Shown: positions 1 to 11,035 of the stretch, piece after piece
How the letters are laid out: every line of letters begins with the position of its first letter
How positions within the stretch are numbered: position 1 is the first letter of the stretch
Origin: Pyrenochaeta sp. MPI-SDFR-AT-0127
Lineage: Eukaryota; Ascomycota; Dothideomycetes; Pleosporales; Cucurbitariaceae
Reading direction: 5' to 3'
Assembly (NCBI GenBank): GCA_020747015.1
Contig: JAGTJM010000017.1
Coordinates: 620,001-684,000, forward strand
Length of the DNA: 64,000 nucleotides
The notes under the pieces: generated by a model
Database searches by the model: none
What the model saw: the letters and a program-made list of their open reading frames with translations, nothing else
What the model was told of the DNA's origin: nothing
Position numbers and translations under genes: made by a program

Positions 1-716
1 TCGTAGCCCTCCAGCGAAGCGGCCACCAACTCGAAGCCCTGGAACTCGCAGACGGCCCGCAAATGCACTGTGTCAACCATTCCCAACTCGCACGCCAGCA
101 CTTTGAAGAGAAGCCAACGCTCTTCTTGAAAATCGCAGGCCCATCCATGCAACTCGTAAACGACCAAATCGCCACCGTTGAAGCGCTGTGTAAGCGCCAA
201 AACGCACTTTCAACTGAAATCACAAACGACAAGACGCGCATCGACGTCCTTTGGGGGGCGAGAAAGTGCATGGGTCAAGCGCTTATCACCATGAAAAAGA
301 ATCCTTCAGACCTGTTTCTAAACTCCGATTGCGCAGTCCCCATTTCCAATCTCGCCGCCCTCGTGTCTGGAACGCAGGCGCTCATTGCCCAAGCTGCAGG
401 CACACATGACTGGTTCTGCGCAAATGTGGGCCACATTGGCGACGGAAATGTGCATTCTTCCATCGTCTGTCCTGCGTCGGACAAGGCTGCTGCGGAAGCC
501 GTGTTGCGGCGCGTCACACAGCTAGCGCTGAGCCTCGAGGGCACGGTAACGGGCGAGCATGGTGTGGGGCTCAAGTTGAGGGATGCGCTGGAAGAAGAGG
601 TTGGGAGGGAGGGAGTCGAGGCTATGAGGAGGGTAAAGCGCGGGTTAGACGAGAAGGGCATTTTGAACCCGGAGAAGGTTTTTAGATTAAATGGAGAGGG
701 TAGAGCGAGGCTTTAG
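1..716 (+). CDS. FAD-linked D-lactate dehydrogenase (cytochrome), 3' part
   Basis: The reading frame is open from base 3, so the 5' part lies outside the window. About 237 C-terminal residues are present. They match the C-terminal domain of FAD-linked oxidases of the D-lactate dehydrogenase / glycolate oxidase family, which oxidise D-lactate to pyruvate and usually pass electrons to cytochrome c in mitochondria. Diagnostic segments are HIGDGNVHS (metal and substrate-binding histidines), TGEHGVG, and the closing GILNPEKV that ends almost every member. A W-x-x-RK segment typical of the family lies further upstream. No intron is visible in this part. The family assignment is firm; the exact substrate (D-lactate rather than another 2-hydroxy acid) is inferred. 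Confidence 0.82.
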   Translation, partial: VALQRSGHQLEALELADGPQMHCVNHSQLARQHFEEKPTLFLKIAGPSMQLVNDQIATVEALCKRQNALSTEITNDKTRIDVLWGARKCMGQALITMKKNPSDLFLNSDCAVPISNLAALVSGTQALIAQAAGTHDWFCANVGHIGDGNVHSSIVCPASDKAAAEAVLRRVTQLALSLEGTVTGEHGVGLKLRDALEEEVGREGVEAMRRVKRGLDEKGILNPEKVFRLNGEGRARL

Positions 717-745
717 AGTATTTAAATATTAGACAGATTTGTGTG

Positions 746-1601
746 TCATTGTGAAGTTGGTTTCCGGTATAAGACGGACGTCTGTTTGTCCCGTGTGTAA
801 CAGAACAAGTAAGGCTCCACACGCATGGTCTCCTTCTGCCGCACCCAGGCGTACTCTACTCCATCTTGCGGTGGCTCGACTTCTTGACTAGAAAATGTGC
901 AGTACTCCATAATGTGATCTCCATCGATATGAGTGACCACGCCCCAGCGAGCTTCTTTCAAGTGTGGATCAGTATCTTCTTGGGGAGGATGGCATGCAGC
1001 GCTGATGGCCGTGCTACATTGGTTAAACAAGGACATGGTGACAGATATATTGCGACAAGGCAGATATGCGACTATGGTAAGAACACCTCTTAATAAATAC
1101 ATGAAACAAAATAGGCTGAGCATGAAGAATCCGCACGCGGTGATCGATTAAGGGGTGGAATCATCCTGATGGGGGCTGAGCAGATTGATTTTGACGAGAA
1201 ACAGTGACTGTGATAGAAGCCCATGTAGAATACCAGATACTGAAATAAGTGGTACAGCCCATTCCCAAGGTAGTTGGAGGTAGTGTGTAAAGCGCTGGAG
1301 GCTTTGAGGTGATGATGTACGAAATGGCTTCCATCTCTGTGCAAAATTGTTCCTTTTAATTGCGCAGCATGTCCCTGTACACAGGCGCTTGATGCTGAAG
1401 TAGGTGAATGATAGAATCACTTGAGGGCAATTGCAACGAAGGCGTTGAGGAATGTCCACGAAACCATCCATGTTTTTCCGTAACGGGGAGGACCAAGGAG
1501 CTTTGCAAACCCCACGTTGTCCATGCACCTTCCTCGCCTTTGTGGGCAGCCTCAGCTAATGCGTATGGGAGGAGGGAGAGTGCAAGAATTCCAAACAGCA
1601 T
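746..1601 (-). pseudogene. Relic of a multi-TM fungal membrane protein (DUF6536-like C-terminus)
   Basis: Read on the minus strand, the stretch holds the last third of a large fungal multi-spanning protein family that I recall as DUF6536-like. Recognisable pieces are the SPQSLQRFTHYLQLPWEW loop, a hydrophobic GILHGLLSQSLFLV helix, the ITACGFFMLSLF helix, and the STAISAACHPP and ARWGVV segments. The two main pieces (1148-1528 and 746-1123) are in the same frame but separated by an in-frame TAA at 1148-1150. The piece upstream of 1528 is in another frame, and the N-terminal two thirds of the family are absent. I read this as a 5'-truncated, frameshifted pseudogene. Alternatives are an unrecognised intron over the stop or a shortened live gene. 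The family name is from memory. Confidence 0.5.
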
Positions 1602-2529
1602 CGCCCTATACTAGCTATTAGATGGCTGTACTCAATTGTGGCACTCTTGCTTACATGGCCACCGTTGAAGCAAGCTGTGAGCCCTCTAGAGCCGAGCGGA
1701 ATGTCAAGACTTTACGTATCCAGGGCCTTTATAAGAGCCAGCAACAAGCCTCGACTCCGCCTGTTTTGCTGTTACATAAGGAAGAGACAGCGTAGTGTCT
1801 CTTTTTTTTTTTTTTTTTTTAAGAAACGAAATAATTGCGTCGTCGACCGTGATGAGTCGGTCTTACTGCGATGTCCGAATGGTAAGGTACAGTAAGTCCA
1901 CCTTTACAAAGTTAGCAACAACGTGTAGTAGAACTGTTTTCTTCGCCATGTTCTCAGTTCAGTGAGGGCGCTTCATCAGGCTGTGGGCGGGGTATAAATT
2001 CATCTCGGAACGCCGTCGTCGCAGCTTCCAGCATGGTGTGGGATGTTTGTTCTTTTACGATAATTACAAAGCTGCCCTCTGGTCAGATGCCGATGAGTGT
2101 GTGCTGTCAAGTTCCCATCTCGAGTTCTTGGAGTATGGACTATTAGCAAACCCATTGTGTAAGCGGTCTACCAATTTGAAGAGCAGCGTCCGCTTGTTCG
2201 TTGAATTAGATATTCCTATTCCTATCTCTAGTCTTGTTCGCAGTATAACATTATCAGTCTTGTGACTATATTCTAATACCTAGTCGGGGGTTCGACATAA
2301 CGAAGGTCGATGTTGTCGAATACTGTTCCAAGTGATTGCATCGTGTCACAGGAAGCGGGGAGCGAGGTGTTGATACCAAATCCTCATACGGCGCTCTTTC
2401 TCACAAGTCGCTAGAGCGGCATGCAAACTGGGAGAGCGACTCGTTCTTCTGCCTCTTGGGGAATCAAGCTTTCAATCCTCTGCTCTTGTCCCGAATGTAG
2501 AGTCAGGTCTTCGCTCATAGCTCATTCGA
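1602..2529. other. Intergenic, no convincing gene
   Basis: Only short unsupported reading frames occur here. The one visible structure is a run of 19 T at 1802-1820. If the neighbouring membrane-protein relic was once full length, its 5' part should have lain here; I see no recognisable trace of it. Confidence 0.5.
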
Positions 2530-2985
2530 TCAAGCCTTCTTCAGGGCAGCCCCAGCTCCTCCACCCACTCCTACACCTGCCACAAATAAGGCTCTTACAA
2601 GCGTAATGACCGAAATGATAGCAATGTTGGTTGTTGCTTCACTCCTCAATTCACCCTGGGCCTGCACTGCCTTCCACATACTAAACAGCGCCGCAAAGTC
2701 CGTCAACAGCAACCCAGTCTGGAACAGCTTCCACACGCCCAGATCATCTGTATGTCGTAGCATGAAGATCATGAGAAAGGCGAACATGGCAAAGGAGCCA
2801 CCGGCTTGGTGCTGCAGGAAGGCGTGGCTGGGTGTGAGTTGAACATAGGCTGATGTACGCGGAAAGGCGGGGTCAAAGACGGCCTCGGGGGTGAAATAGT
2901 TCATGTAGACAGCCAGGAGGGAGAGGAAGGGATCCACGGTTGTGAAAGAGTAGTAGTAGAAGGCGTTTACACCAGGTGGAGCCAT
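2530..2985 (-). CDS. Small integral membrane protein, DUF7704-like
   Basis: A 151-residue protein in one exon, starting at the ATG whose complement is 2983-2985. It begins MAPPGVNAFYYYSFTTVDP, followed by about four hydrophobic segments: roughly residues 15-30, 60-80, 85-105 and 120-140. The C-terminus is Gly/Ala-rich and ends in KKA. Short fungal proteins of this layout (Tyr-rich start, TVDP or IEP motif, four helices) are grouped as DUF7704; their function is unknown. A longer frame continues upstream to 3222, but that extension is Ser/Pro-rich and looks like 5' UTR. It lies tail to head with the DHA2 transporter gene on the same strand. The membrane character is clear; the family name is from memory. 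Confidence 0.6.
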   Translation of the reverse strand: MAPPGVNAFYYYSFTTVDPFLSLLAVYMNYFTPEAVFDPAFPRTSAYVQLTPSHAFLQHQAGGSFAMFAFLMIFMLRHTDDLGVWKLFQTGLLLTDFAALFSMWKAVQAQGELRSEATTNIAIISVITLVRALFVAGVGVGGGAGAALKKA

Positions 2986-3227
2986 TTTAGAGATTGGTGA
3001 TGTGATGTTCTGGTTCGAGCTCTGAATTGGTTGTGGCTTTGGCTGATGAAGACGGGTCGAGCGAAAGTTGAAGCTGATGGGTTGTGGTGAAGACGTGTGA
3101 TTGCATAGGGAAATGTTTAGAATATGTTTGTTGTCGCTGCTTATCGGTGTCCGAAGGATGCAGGAGCGTGGCGGGGTGGTGGGGCAACCCTGATGAGGCA
3201 CGGGAAGGTGCTGCCGACTCACTGGTA

Positions 3228-5006
3228 CTACCGCTTACTCTTTCCTTTTCCTCCAATTATCCCGATCCCCCTGATAAACACCACCACGACAACCGTCGAA
3301 GCGAGGCTCATGCCGAAATTGAACCATGCTGTACCTCTTATCCCCACCTTGAGTGCATCATCCCAGGGCTCGAGGCCGTGTCCTTCGCTGCCGATTTTGT
3401 CGACATCCACGCCCTTTTCTTTCGCGATGATGGCCGTTTGTACTGCTGTTGCAATGGCAAGTCCTATTGCACGGCCTATTTGTCCAACTGCGGTGATGAG
3501 TGCGCCTCCTAGAGATGCGTCTTCTGATGGGAGTGTTTTGGCAACAAAGAGCGTGAGAACAGGAAAGATTGTATCGGCGCCGCAGACCGACAAAACCATG
3601 GCTGGAAATCCATATGCCCAATAGGTGGCGTGCACTGGAATCGGAATGGCGAAAAGTAAGGAGGACATGCTTACAGAAATGGTGCTGAATGTGAGGATGA
3701 TGTCGCCAGGGATACGGGACAATAGCTGACCTGTGATCGTGGCGACTAATACACCGGTCACGCCTGTTGGGATGAACCGAATTGTTGTTTGAATGACTGA
3801 GAGTCCTTGGAAATCCTGGAACCAGTACGTTGCGAATATCAGATAGTTGTTGAAGGAGGAAAAGAATAGCGCCATGAGCACATTGGCAGCGGTAAATTTT
3901 CCATTTTTGAAAATGCTCATCTTCATCAACGGCCGTTTCTGTGTTTTCGTCTCGAGATAATGTTGCCAGAATCCGAATGCGACAACAAGAAGGAGGGAAA
4001 CAACAATGAGCACCGGGACCCAGGGCGTGCTCCAGCCCACGACATTGCCTTCGGAGAGAGCAAAAAGGAGGATGATCAGGCCGACAGTAATCAGTGTTCC
4101 TCCTATCCAGTCTACAGTGTTGCGCATGACAGGCTCGGGCTGTGGTGGTGGAACTGGAATGACCAGATAGCTTGCGATGGTGGAGATACCAGAGACGATT
4201 CCGAAGATCCAGAAGACCCATTTCCAGTCAAGATACTCGCCGACGACACCGCCCTAAGCATAGTTAGTATACTTGAGGCCAGTGCATGATATAGAACGTA
4301 CAAAAATGTTTCCGAAAATACCACCTAGTGGCGCCCCAGCACCGAAACATCCAAAAGCAATATCCTTCGCCTTTCCAGGCGGAAAGGTAACACCCAGAAT
4401 ACCAAGAGCCGTTGGCGCCATAGCCGCAGCTGCCAGTCCTTGCAGACCTCGAAATATGTCGAAACCAATCTCATTCGTGATGAAGGGCGGTACGATGGAT
4501 GTGATTGTAAAAGCCACTGACCCCCAGAGGAAAATCATACGTTTGCCATACACATCTGCTAAGCGGCCCCATAAAAGCTGAGTCCGACGTTAGTTGTCAG
4601 CAGTAAATTCGGGTGGGACTTATATGTACCAAAAAGCAACCAAACGTAAGGCTGTATGCGGAGACAATCCATTGTTGCCGACTTGTTGGTATATCGAGCG
4701 CTTCACCAATCGTCGGGAGAATGATAACTGAAGCTTGAACAGCCATTGTCTTTTGCTATATGAGCTTGAATTCTCCCGCATAAGAGCATTTACTGGACTT
4801 ACACTCAAAAACGGCGCAGCAGCAATCGTAGTAACCAGCGCCACACACCTCGCTTTCGAAAATGGCAGCCGTTCCGATGCCGCAGTCTCAGTCCTCACCA
4901 CCTCTTCATCCTTCTCACCCGGCAGTTGCGGTGCGGTCACTACTCGCTCCAAATCGCCAATCTCTTTCTCCGCCGCATTGGCGACATATTCATCTTCCTT
5001 CGACAT
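3228..5006 (-). CDS. MFS transporter, DHA2 (14-TM drug:H+ antiporter type)
   Basis: Four exons on the minus strand: 5006-4803, 4749-4630, 4577-4302 and 4253-3228. The introns are 4750-4802, 4578-4629 and 4254-4301, all phase 0 with GT..AG ends; the last has a CTAAC branch point. The spliced product is 541 residues. A soluble acidic N-terminus of about 50 residues precedes the first helix. The MFS motif A (GRLADVYGKR) follows helix 2, and the usual helix-4/5 segment with GPTALGIL-like and GAPLGG residues follows. The C-terminal half has six or more further helices and a basic tail. DHA2 carriers of this kind export small molecules by proton antiport; the substrate cannot be read from sequence. 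No metabolic gene adjoins it. Confidence 0.85.
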
Positions 5007-6547
5007 CTCCAGGCACGTCCGCAGCGGGTGTAAAGATGGCGAGCACGCCGCGCCCGGTGGGGCACCACATCCTTATGAACGCCGGCAAAGCGTCGAGGTC
5101 CAAGACGCGCCACGGCATGGCTGCCGATCGCAAAACGCTTGCCGCTAAACGTATCGGCTAAGGCTTTACCCGCGCTTCGCGGAAATAGATGCCATTTCCG
5201 TGAGCATTGGAGATCTTACTGTAGGCATGCAGCACTTCGCCATAGGTGCAGATGATTGTGCATGTCGGGTGACTAACGAGTAATGGACATTGATTGTGGA
5301 AGTGGCAAGGTTCTCCACGATTGTTCAACATGGAAAGACGTGAATATATGATGTACGCCCCACTCAGGTCTTGGAAAAATTACAAACTCGTGAAGATGGA
5401 AAGTTCACTAAAACGGAATGAAAATTCGCGCCTTCAGGCGAGGATTTTCCCATGTTGCAAGAATGACACTTAATCCACCAATCATAGCTTACAAAAACTT
5501 CGTAAATTTATGAACAGAACTGCGTGTAAGCCTTCTGCTTGGCTTGGATGTACCGTTTCATGTCCTGCTCAATGGCGCTTAAATAAGTAGTCTACTGCTA
5601 TACAAACCTTTCTTCGTGTAGCTAAAGACGTGTCGCGAAGGTAATAGCTGTAGGACCTAGCAGCCATAAGCTTCACACAAGAATCTGTTCCCACAACTAG
5701 TGCGATATCAAGTTATGTTCAGAGAATGCATCTAGCAATTCCATATGCTCCTTCTGTAGTTGGACCTAGACGTTCGTAGCTTTAGATGGGCCCATACGTC
5801 CTTGACATGGTCTATGGCTTTGGTTGTAGCTGAAAGTGTGTGATCACGCTTTGTAATGGCCTTGCCAGTGGATCAGTGGAAGAACTGTGCCTCTTAATTA
5901 TTATATAAATGTCTTGACATGACTTTTAGGATGTAAGTTAATGTCTTGAACTCTGCGATACTACAATCTGCTATCTCAATTTCGCCTTTGGATTCATGCT
6001 GTCCAAACTGTTGCCCACTTTATTTACACAGAAATCTCCTTCTATCGACAATTATACCATACAACATCTCCGCAAGCATATAGATGCTGCTAATATTGCT
6101 TTTGGACAATCCGCAGGTCTAGCCTAGAGCGTGTTACCATCACCATAATGCACTGGAAGAAAAGCCTCCGTACTTAGGTTTATTCCATGGTTCATTATTA
6201 TGTTCAAACTGCAAAATTGATTAGTGAATGATAATGCTAGGTTAAAGTTGTTACTGGACTTCTTCGAATCTCAGACTTGGGCCTGCGATTCAGGAAATAA
6301 TTGTCTGTCAGCTCTCCAAAGAACTCGGCTATTCAAATAGCGCTTTGCAAATACCGTCGATTGTAGCAGGTCCTACACGGAAATGGTCGAATATTGCTTA
6401 TATGGGATATATAGAAGCAGACAATAGAAGGACTCGGAGGCTATTTCGATATCAGTCCGTTCATTTTGGCCTCTGACGACCATCGAACATGGCGCAAAAT
6501 GTAGACACACAATCCTTTCCCATCAAGAGAACGAAAATGAGGGCTCT
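5007..6547. other. AT-rich intergenic stretch
   Basis: About 1.5 kb with no open frame worth reporting between roughly 5200 and 6450, rich in A/T and in stop codons in all frames. It contains the promoter side of the DHA2 gene (adjacent to 5006). I saw no repeat or mobile-element ends. It could be a decayed repeat, but there is no copy in the window to compare. Confidence 0.4.

Positions 6548-6613
<66 letters not shown>
6548..6613 (+). repeat. (TAC)22 trinucleotide microsatellite
   Basis: Twenty-two uninterrupted TAC units, followed by one extra T. The minus-strand frame across it would encode a run of about 21 valines, which is an artefact of the repeat and not a gene. Perfect repeats of this length are usually length-polymorphic between strains. 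Confidence 0.97.
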
Positions 6614-6614
<1 letters not shown>

Positions 6615-6709
6615 GCATCACCGTGCAGCCAATTTTCGAGGCGTGTATGAGAATTCGAACTCACTGGCGAGGAACTGCAACATTAAAGTAAAATTGGCAT
6701 ACTTCCACA

Positions 6710-7698
6710 ATGAGAGGATCAAAACCTGATTTGGCCCAGCATTGCTGTGCGGTACTGTGGATTGAACAGCCTAGAAAAGAATGGGTAGTCAGTATACTCA
6801 TGAGCCTAGCAATCACAGATGACTACGTTGCATCGAAACGACGTGATTCAATGCCACCAAGTATATACTCTGAGTCATTCCTCGGAGGTTACGAGGACTT
6901 CAGCGACCACATTCCCTACGCGAACATGAAAATTCGATCTGAAGAGGAGCCATCATTAAATGATAAAGCTCCTCGATTTGGCAAACCCCGCATGCTCACT
7001 GAGCTCGAATGTCACTGGACACGCGAGTGCATGACGCCCAACAACATTCAATATCGACAGCCCCACCCTCACGTCGCTATCTTACTATCCTTTCAATATT
7101 GTCACTGCCGAGTGGGTGTATTACGTTTCCGTCATTAGCTTCTGCATGCGGGAGTACGAGCTGTCATCTCGGGCATCCAATGATCTGGTCGCCGAGCTCG
7201 AGAAATTCAACACGGGTCTTCGAATCCTGCAAAGCGGGAGACGGCGTGTTCTTGCGACGCAGGGGACTATGAAAAGAGCCTTTTATTTCATCTTCCAATG
7301 GGAAGATGGAGAGCATGAGGAGGATTGAACTGTCTTGTCACAGGATTATGAGTTTCTCAAAACAGAAGTCGAAAAGTATGGATAGAGACTGGAGGCAATG
7401 GTGCCTATCGTTACATTGTCGTTGCGCTCATCGGGTCGCGGCGATCGCTCAGCGAAACAGCAAATGCCACACGGTTAACTGTTCCAGTTGTCGTTTTCAT
7501 CTACTGAGCTACATCGCAACGTTGCTTAGTATGCCTGAGGTGTTCCGGCCAGGCAATTCGCAATTCTGGAGCTATTTTGCAGTATCGGTTCCGACTACTG
7601 TGATCATCGCATTGGTTGCGAAACCACCTTTGAGAACTGCAACAGCCTTTGTGGACAGACTGAAAGCGATATCTAGCTCGAAGAACTCGAAGGGTTGA
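6710..7698 (+). pseudogene. Decayed CorA-like two-helix membrane protein relic
   Basis: Pieces of one protein can be followed through all three frames. Frame 1 near 7025-7090 holds an AQQHSISTAPPSRRYLT segment. Frame 3 from 7092 holds AEWVYYVSVISFCMREYE and a coiled-coil-like ELEKFNTGLRILQ stretch to 7328. Frame 1 from 7306 gives MESMRRIEL, frame 3 then carries an EKYG (TAG) RLEAMVPIV read with an in-frame stop, and frame 1 near 7510-7650 holds LSYIATLLSMPE and the terminal helix. Fungal CorA-like proteins end in exactly such a coil followed by two helices. At least three frameshifts and two stops make this a pseudogene. No intron borders resolve all the shifts. Confidence 0.5.
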
Positions 7699-9741
7699 TT
7701 GGAAGAGTATGACATGGTACACAGAATCTAGTTTCACGGTGTTGGGACGCGCCATTGCAAAAGAAGTAAAAGCATTGAATCGATTAGCGCTAGAACAAGA
7801 ACCATTGTGACGACCGTTACCTTGATGCAACGGTAAGAATCTACAGTCTGCATACTTTACCCCTCGTCATTCTCTACATCTCTAGGCCTCGGCTTCAACT
7901 GCACAGGAACATGGATTGCTCCTAGTTATGTTTAGTTCGTATTCTGGTCGTGTCATGGGATGCCTGCATACAAGACTATTGAACCTGAGTCGGTCCCAGT
8001 AAGGACGTCGCTGTAACCTTGGGAGCAACTCGCTACTCGCTCCAATGGTGGGGGAAGTGCTTAGGTACGGCTCAACATGTCGGAAATACCGCAAAGGTGG
8101 CGTGGCGTTTGGCCGAAGATGCGACCTTTCCCAGGCTGGTAATACTTTGATGACTGTCACGAGATCCGATACGATTGCCATATATTGGGATCTACACAGG
8201 CATAAGATGTATTTTTAGGGTATCGAGAAGATCATGTATCGATAATCTGCGGAGACAGGCGGTGAACCACTTTCATAGAGGTTCGCGTGCAAGAGCTTCC
8301 CTTGGGGCATCGCACGCGAGAGCGCGTGATGAGGCGTTCATGTCCAAAGCTTGCTGTACGTATTCGAAGGAGCTGCGTAGCGGCACATAAGCCACTTTAC
8401 GCCAAAGTTGACCCGTTTGATGAAAGGGGCCAAGCCTCAGCGACAAGATGCGATCCATCAAATTCCAACGCGTCAGCAAGTGTGAAAGATTGCAACTGAA
8501 GGCTGTTTATTGCGGCGCAGCACGCAAAGCAAGCATTGAGGAATAAACATGCCGTGGCAGCTCTTCGAGCGTGTACTGCGGGGCTGCTCGTGTGTTCGTC
8601 TTCGTGTTCGTCCTGGGTTCTTTGTTTGTTGTAGACTGACGTCTTTGGCCCCCCCAAATGGTCCCACCGACTCACCTACCGAACGCGTTTTCGCCAACTC
8701 GAGATGCATATGTGCAGATTGGTTCGGGTTGAGCTCGTGCGATAGGGATGCGCTAAAGTATAAAGCGCCTGCTGGTCTGGAATAGGAGGACTCGCTGAAG
8801 GCTGTCACCGAAGGTTGCCGAAGAACAAGCGCGACCGCCCGATGGCCCAGCCTTAACAGCTGCCACCGCCTGAGAAGAAACAAAGGATGCCAATTACCCC
8901 TTTCCGCGGCGCTGGAACCTCTCGCCGTCGCCTGACCCAGACTTCGTACGCTTGAAACCATCAACTCGAACGAAGGAAGATTAATGATGGCAAAGGATGA
9001 TTTTCGCCAGGTGATGCTGACCTTGGTCTCTCTTCATAATGGCGCCGTCGCAGTCGTAAAAGGAAATTCACAAGAGACATGCCCCGTACCTGGCCGTCAT
9101 CTGCGCCTATTCTTAGCTGAAAGCATGAAAATCACGACGAGCGGGCCAATCTTATGCCTCCTGATGCCCACAACACCACCGATAGCGCGTACAGTAATTC
9201 CGGCAACCCGGCAAGGCCTCGATCAAGCCTTTTCAAGGCTGAAAACATCTCCACTTCCCCTGGTACGCTGGGGCGCGCCATCAGCACGCCAGGCTGCCTG
9301 CCCTCGTGTTTTCTCCTCGAAAAAGTGCGAGTCGAACAAGGAAGCCCGGGGTCGTTAAATGAGCATTGCCCCCGATGCGGCCTAGCGCCCCCTTTGTGAT
9401 TCGTCGCCGGTCCACACGCTTACCCGCTTGCATCCTTCCAATACAACGGTGCAGCTTCTAAACCAAATGCACCGTGGCCTGGGCAACGCATTACGCCGCA
9501 GGCTTCGTATCCAGACCTCTAGGTTTTTTCTCACCGGGGACAGCTGATCATGGGCCGTCGCTCGGGGCTTTGGAAGAATTGCATTGAGGCGCCCGTAGAT
9601 ATAAGGTCGATCTCCTGGTCGCAATTAGAGTCCGTCCGAATTGCCTCCATCGCCAATTGCATCCCAGCCAGGCATCACACTCGCTTTCGTCATTCATTAT
9701 ATTAATAATAATAGTTCTTGGCCTTTAATACATAATACAAG
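7699..9741. other. Intergenic, no supported gene
   Basis: About 2 kb of mixed composition. Open frames of up to 163 codons occur on both strands (for example minus 8473-8964), but they have biased, arginine- and serine-rich translations, overlap one another and show no domain. The last few hundred bases are the promoter side of the tyrosinase gene starting at 9742. Confidence 0.4.
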
Positions 9742-10886
9742 ATGCGCACCACTTTCTTCTCCGCCACCTTGGCCCTCGTCGCCGGCGTCTCTGCTCTCCC
9801 CCAGGAAGTCCCCAAGACCAAGATCGTGCCCGCCCTCCCTCTCAACATCTTCGCAGAGACCCCGAAGTTCGTTACCCCTGTCCCCCTCGAAGTCGCCCAG
9901 GAGAAGTACCGAGAGGCCACTGGTCAGGAGCCTCCAGCAAATGCAAAGATTGGCGCCAGGGACGAAGCACAACTTCACGACGAAGCACCACTCAAGACCC
10001 GCGCGACTTGTGCCAACCTTCGCGTGCGCACAGAATGGGACTCGTACAGCAACAGCGACAGGCAGGCGTTCATCGATGCCATCAAGTGCTTGATGGGTCG
10101 CGCCCCGTCAGGCCAGTTCAGGCAGTCCAGGAGTCGTTATGAAGACCTTGTTGCGCTTCACCAGACGCTCACACCCAATGTCCACGGCAACGACAAGTTC
10201 TTGATCTGGCACAGGTACTATGTTTGGACCTTTGAGAGCATGCTACGCTCAGAGTGCGGCTTCAACCGCAACCTGCCCTGGTTCGATGAGACCAGGTACG
10301 CAGGAAGGTTCGACCAGTCCTCCATCTTCTCGGCCCAATGGTTTGGATCCTCCAAAGTTGGTGGAAACTGCGTAACGAATGGCGTAAGTGTGTTCAATTC
10401 CTCAGTGCAAGCTGCCAACTAACTCGCATCCAGCAATTCGCCAATCTCGCAATCAACGTCGGTCCCGGCCAGGGCAACCAGGTTCATTGTCTTGCCCGAA
10501 ATGGCGACGACGGCCGAACCTCCAACTGCAACCAGGCCTACGTCAACCAGTGCAACGCCTTCGGTGATTTCCACGGTATGGCAGAATGCTCAGAGGGAGG
10601 ACCACACGCCTGGGGTCACAATGGCATCGGCGCTGTCATGCAGGATACCTTTGCCTCGCCCGCTGACCCGGTCTTCTGGCTACACCACCTCTTCGTCGAC
10701 CGCAACTACCGCATCTGGCAAAACCAGAACTCGGCTCGCATCAATAGCATCAGCGGCACCGACAGGGCTGGAAACCGCCTTACTCTCGATACCACAGTCA
10801 ACGTTTACGATATGCGACCAACTGTCCGCATTAGGGATATCCTCGACACCACTCAAGAGACTCTGTGCTACAGGTACAACTACTAG
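9742..10886 (+). CDS. Secreted tyrosinase / polyphenol oxidase
   Basis: Two exons, 9742-10383 and 10434-10886, with a 50-nt GTAAGT..CAG intron; spliced product 364 residues. The N-terminus is a clear signal peptide (MRTTFFSATLALVAGVSALP). The type-3 copper sites are intact. Site A has a His in VALHQ, a second in NVHGND and a third in IWHRYYVWTFE. Site B has GGPHAWGH and the later DPVFWLHHLFVDRNYRIWQ helix. Such enzymes hydroxylate or oxidise phenols to quinones. The chain ends shortly after the central domain, so it is of the short, secreted fungal class without the C-terminal maturation domain of melanin tyrosinases. It converges with the F-box gene (stop to stop, 149 bp). Confidence 0.9.
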
Positions 10887-11035
10887 ATTCTGATTGTCCT
10901 TTTGTTTGCGAGTTTAGAGCAAGATGCCAGCTTAGCGCGTCGTATCCTCAGCCGTAAAATAGCATAGTTTAATACAATGTGTATCTCCAAAACCAGATCT
11001 ATGTGCAACGATGATGTACTAACCGAAAGTGTACC

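Noticed and set aside
3358..4221. 287-codon open frame on the minus strand
   Set aside because: It overlaps the DHA2 transporter exon in another frame and its His/Arg/Ser-rich translation has no membrane or domain pattern.
6461..6664. Valine-run protein
   Set aside because: It is the translation of the TAC microsatellite.
8473..8964. 163-codon open frame on the minus strand
   Set aside because: Composition is Ser/Arg-rich and irregular, it overlaps open frames on the other strand, and no domain or splice partner is visible.
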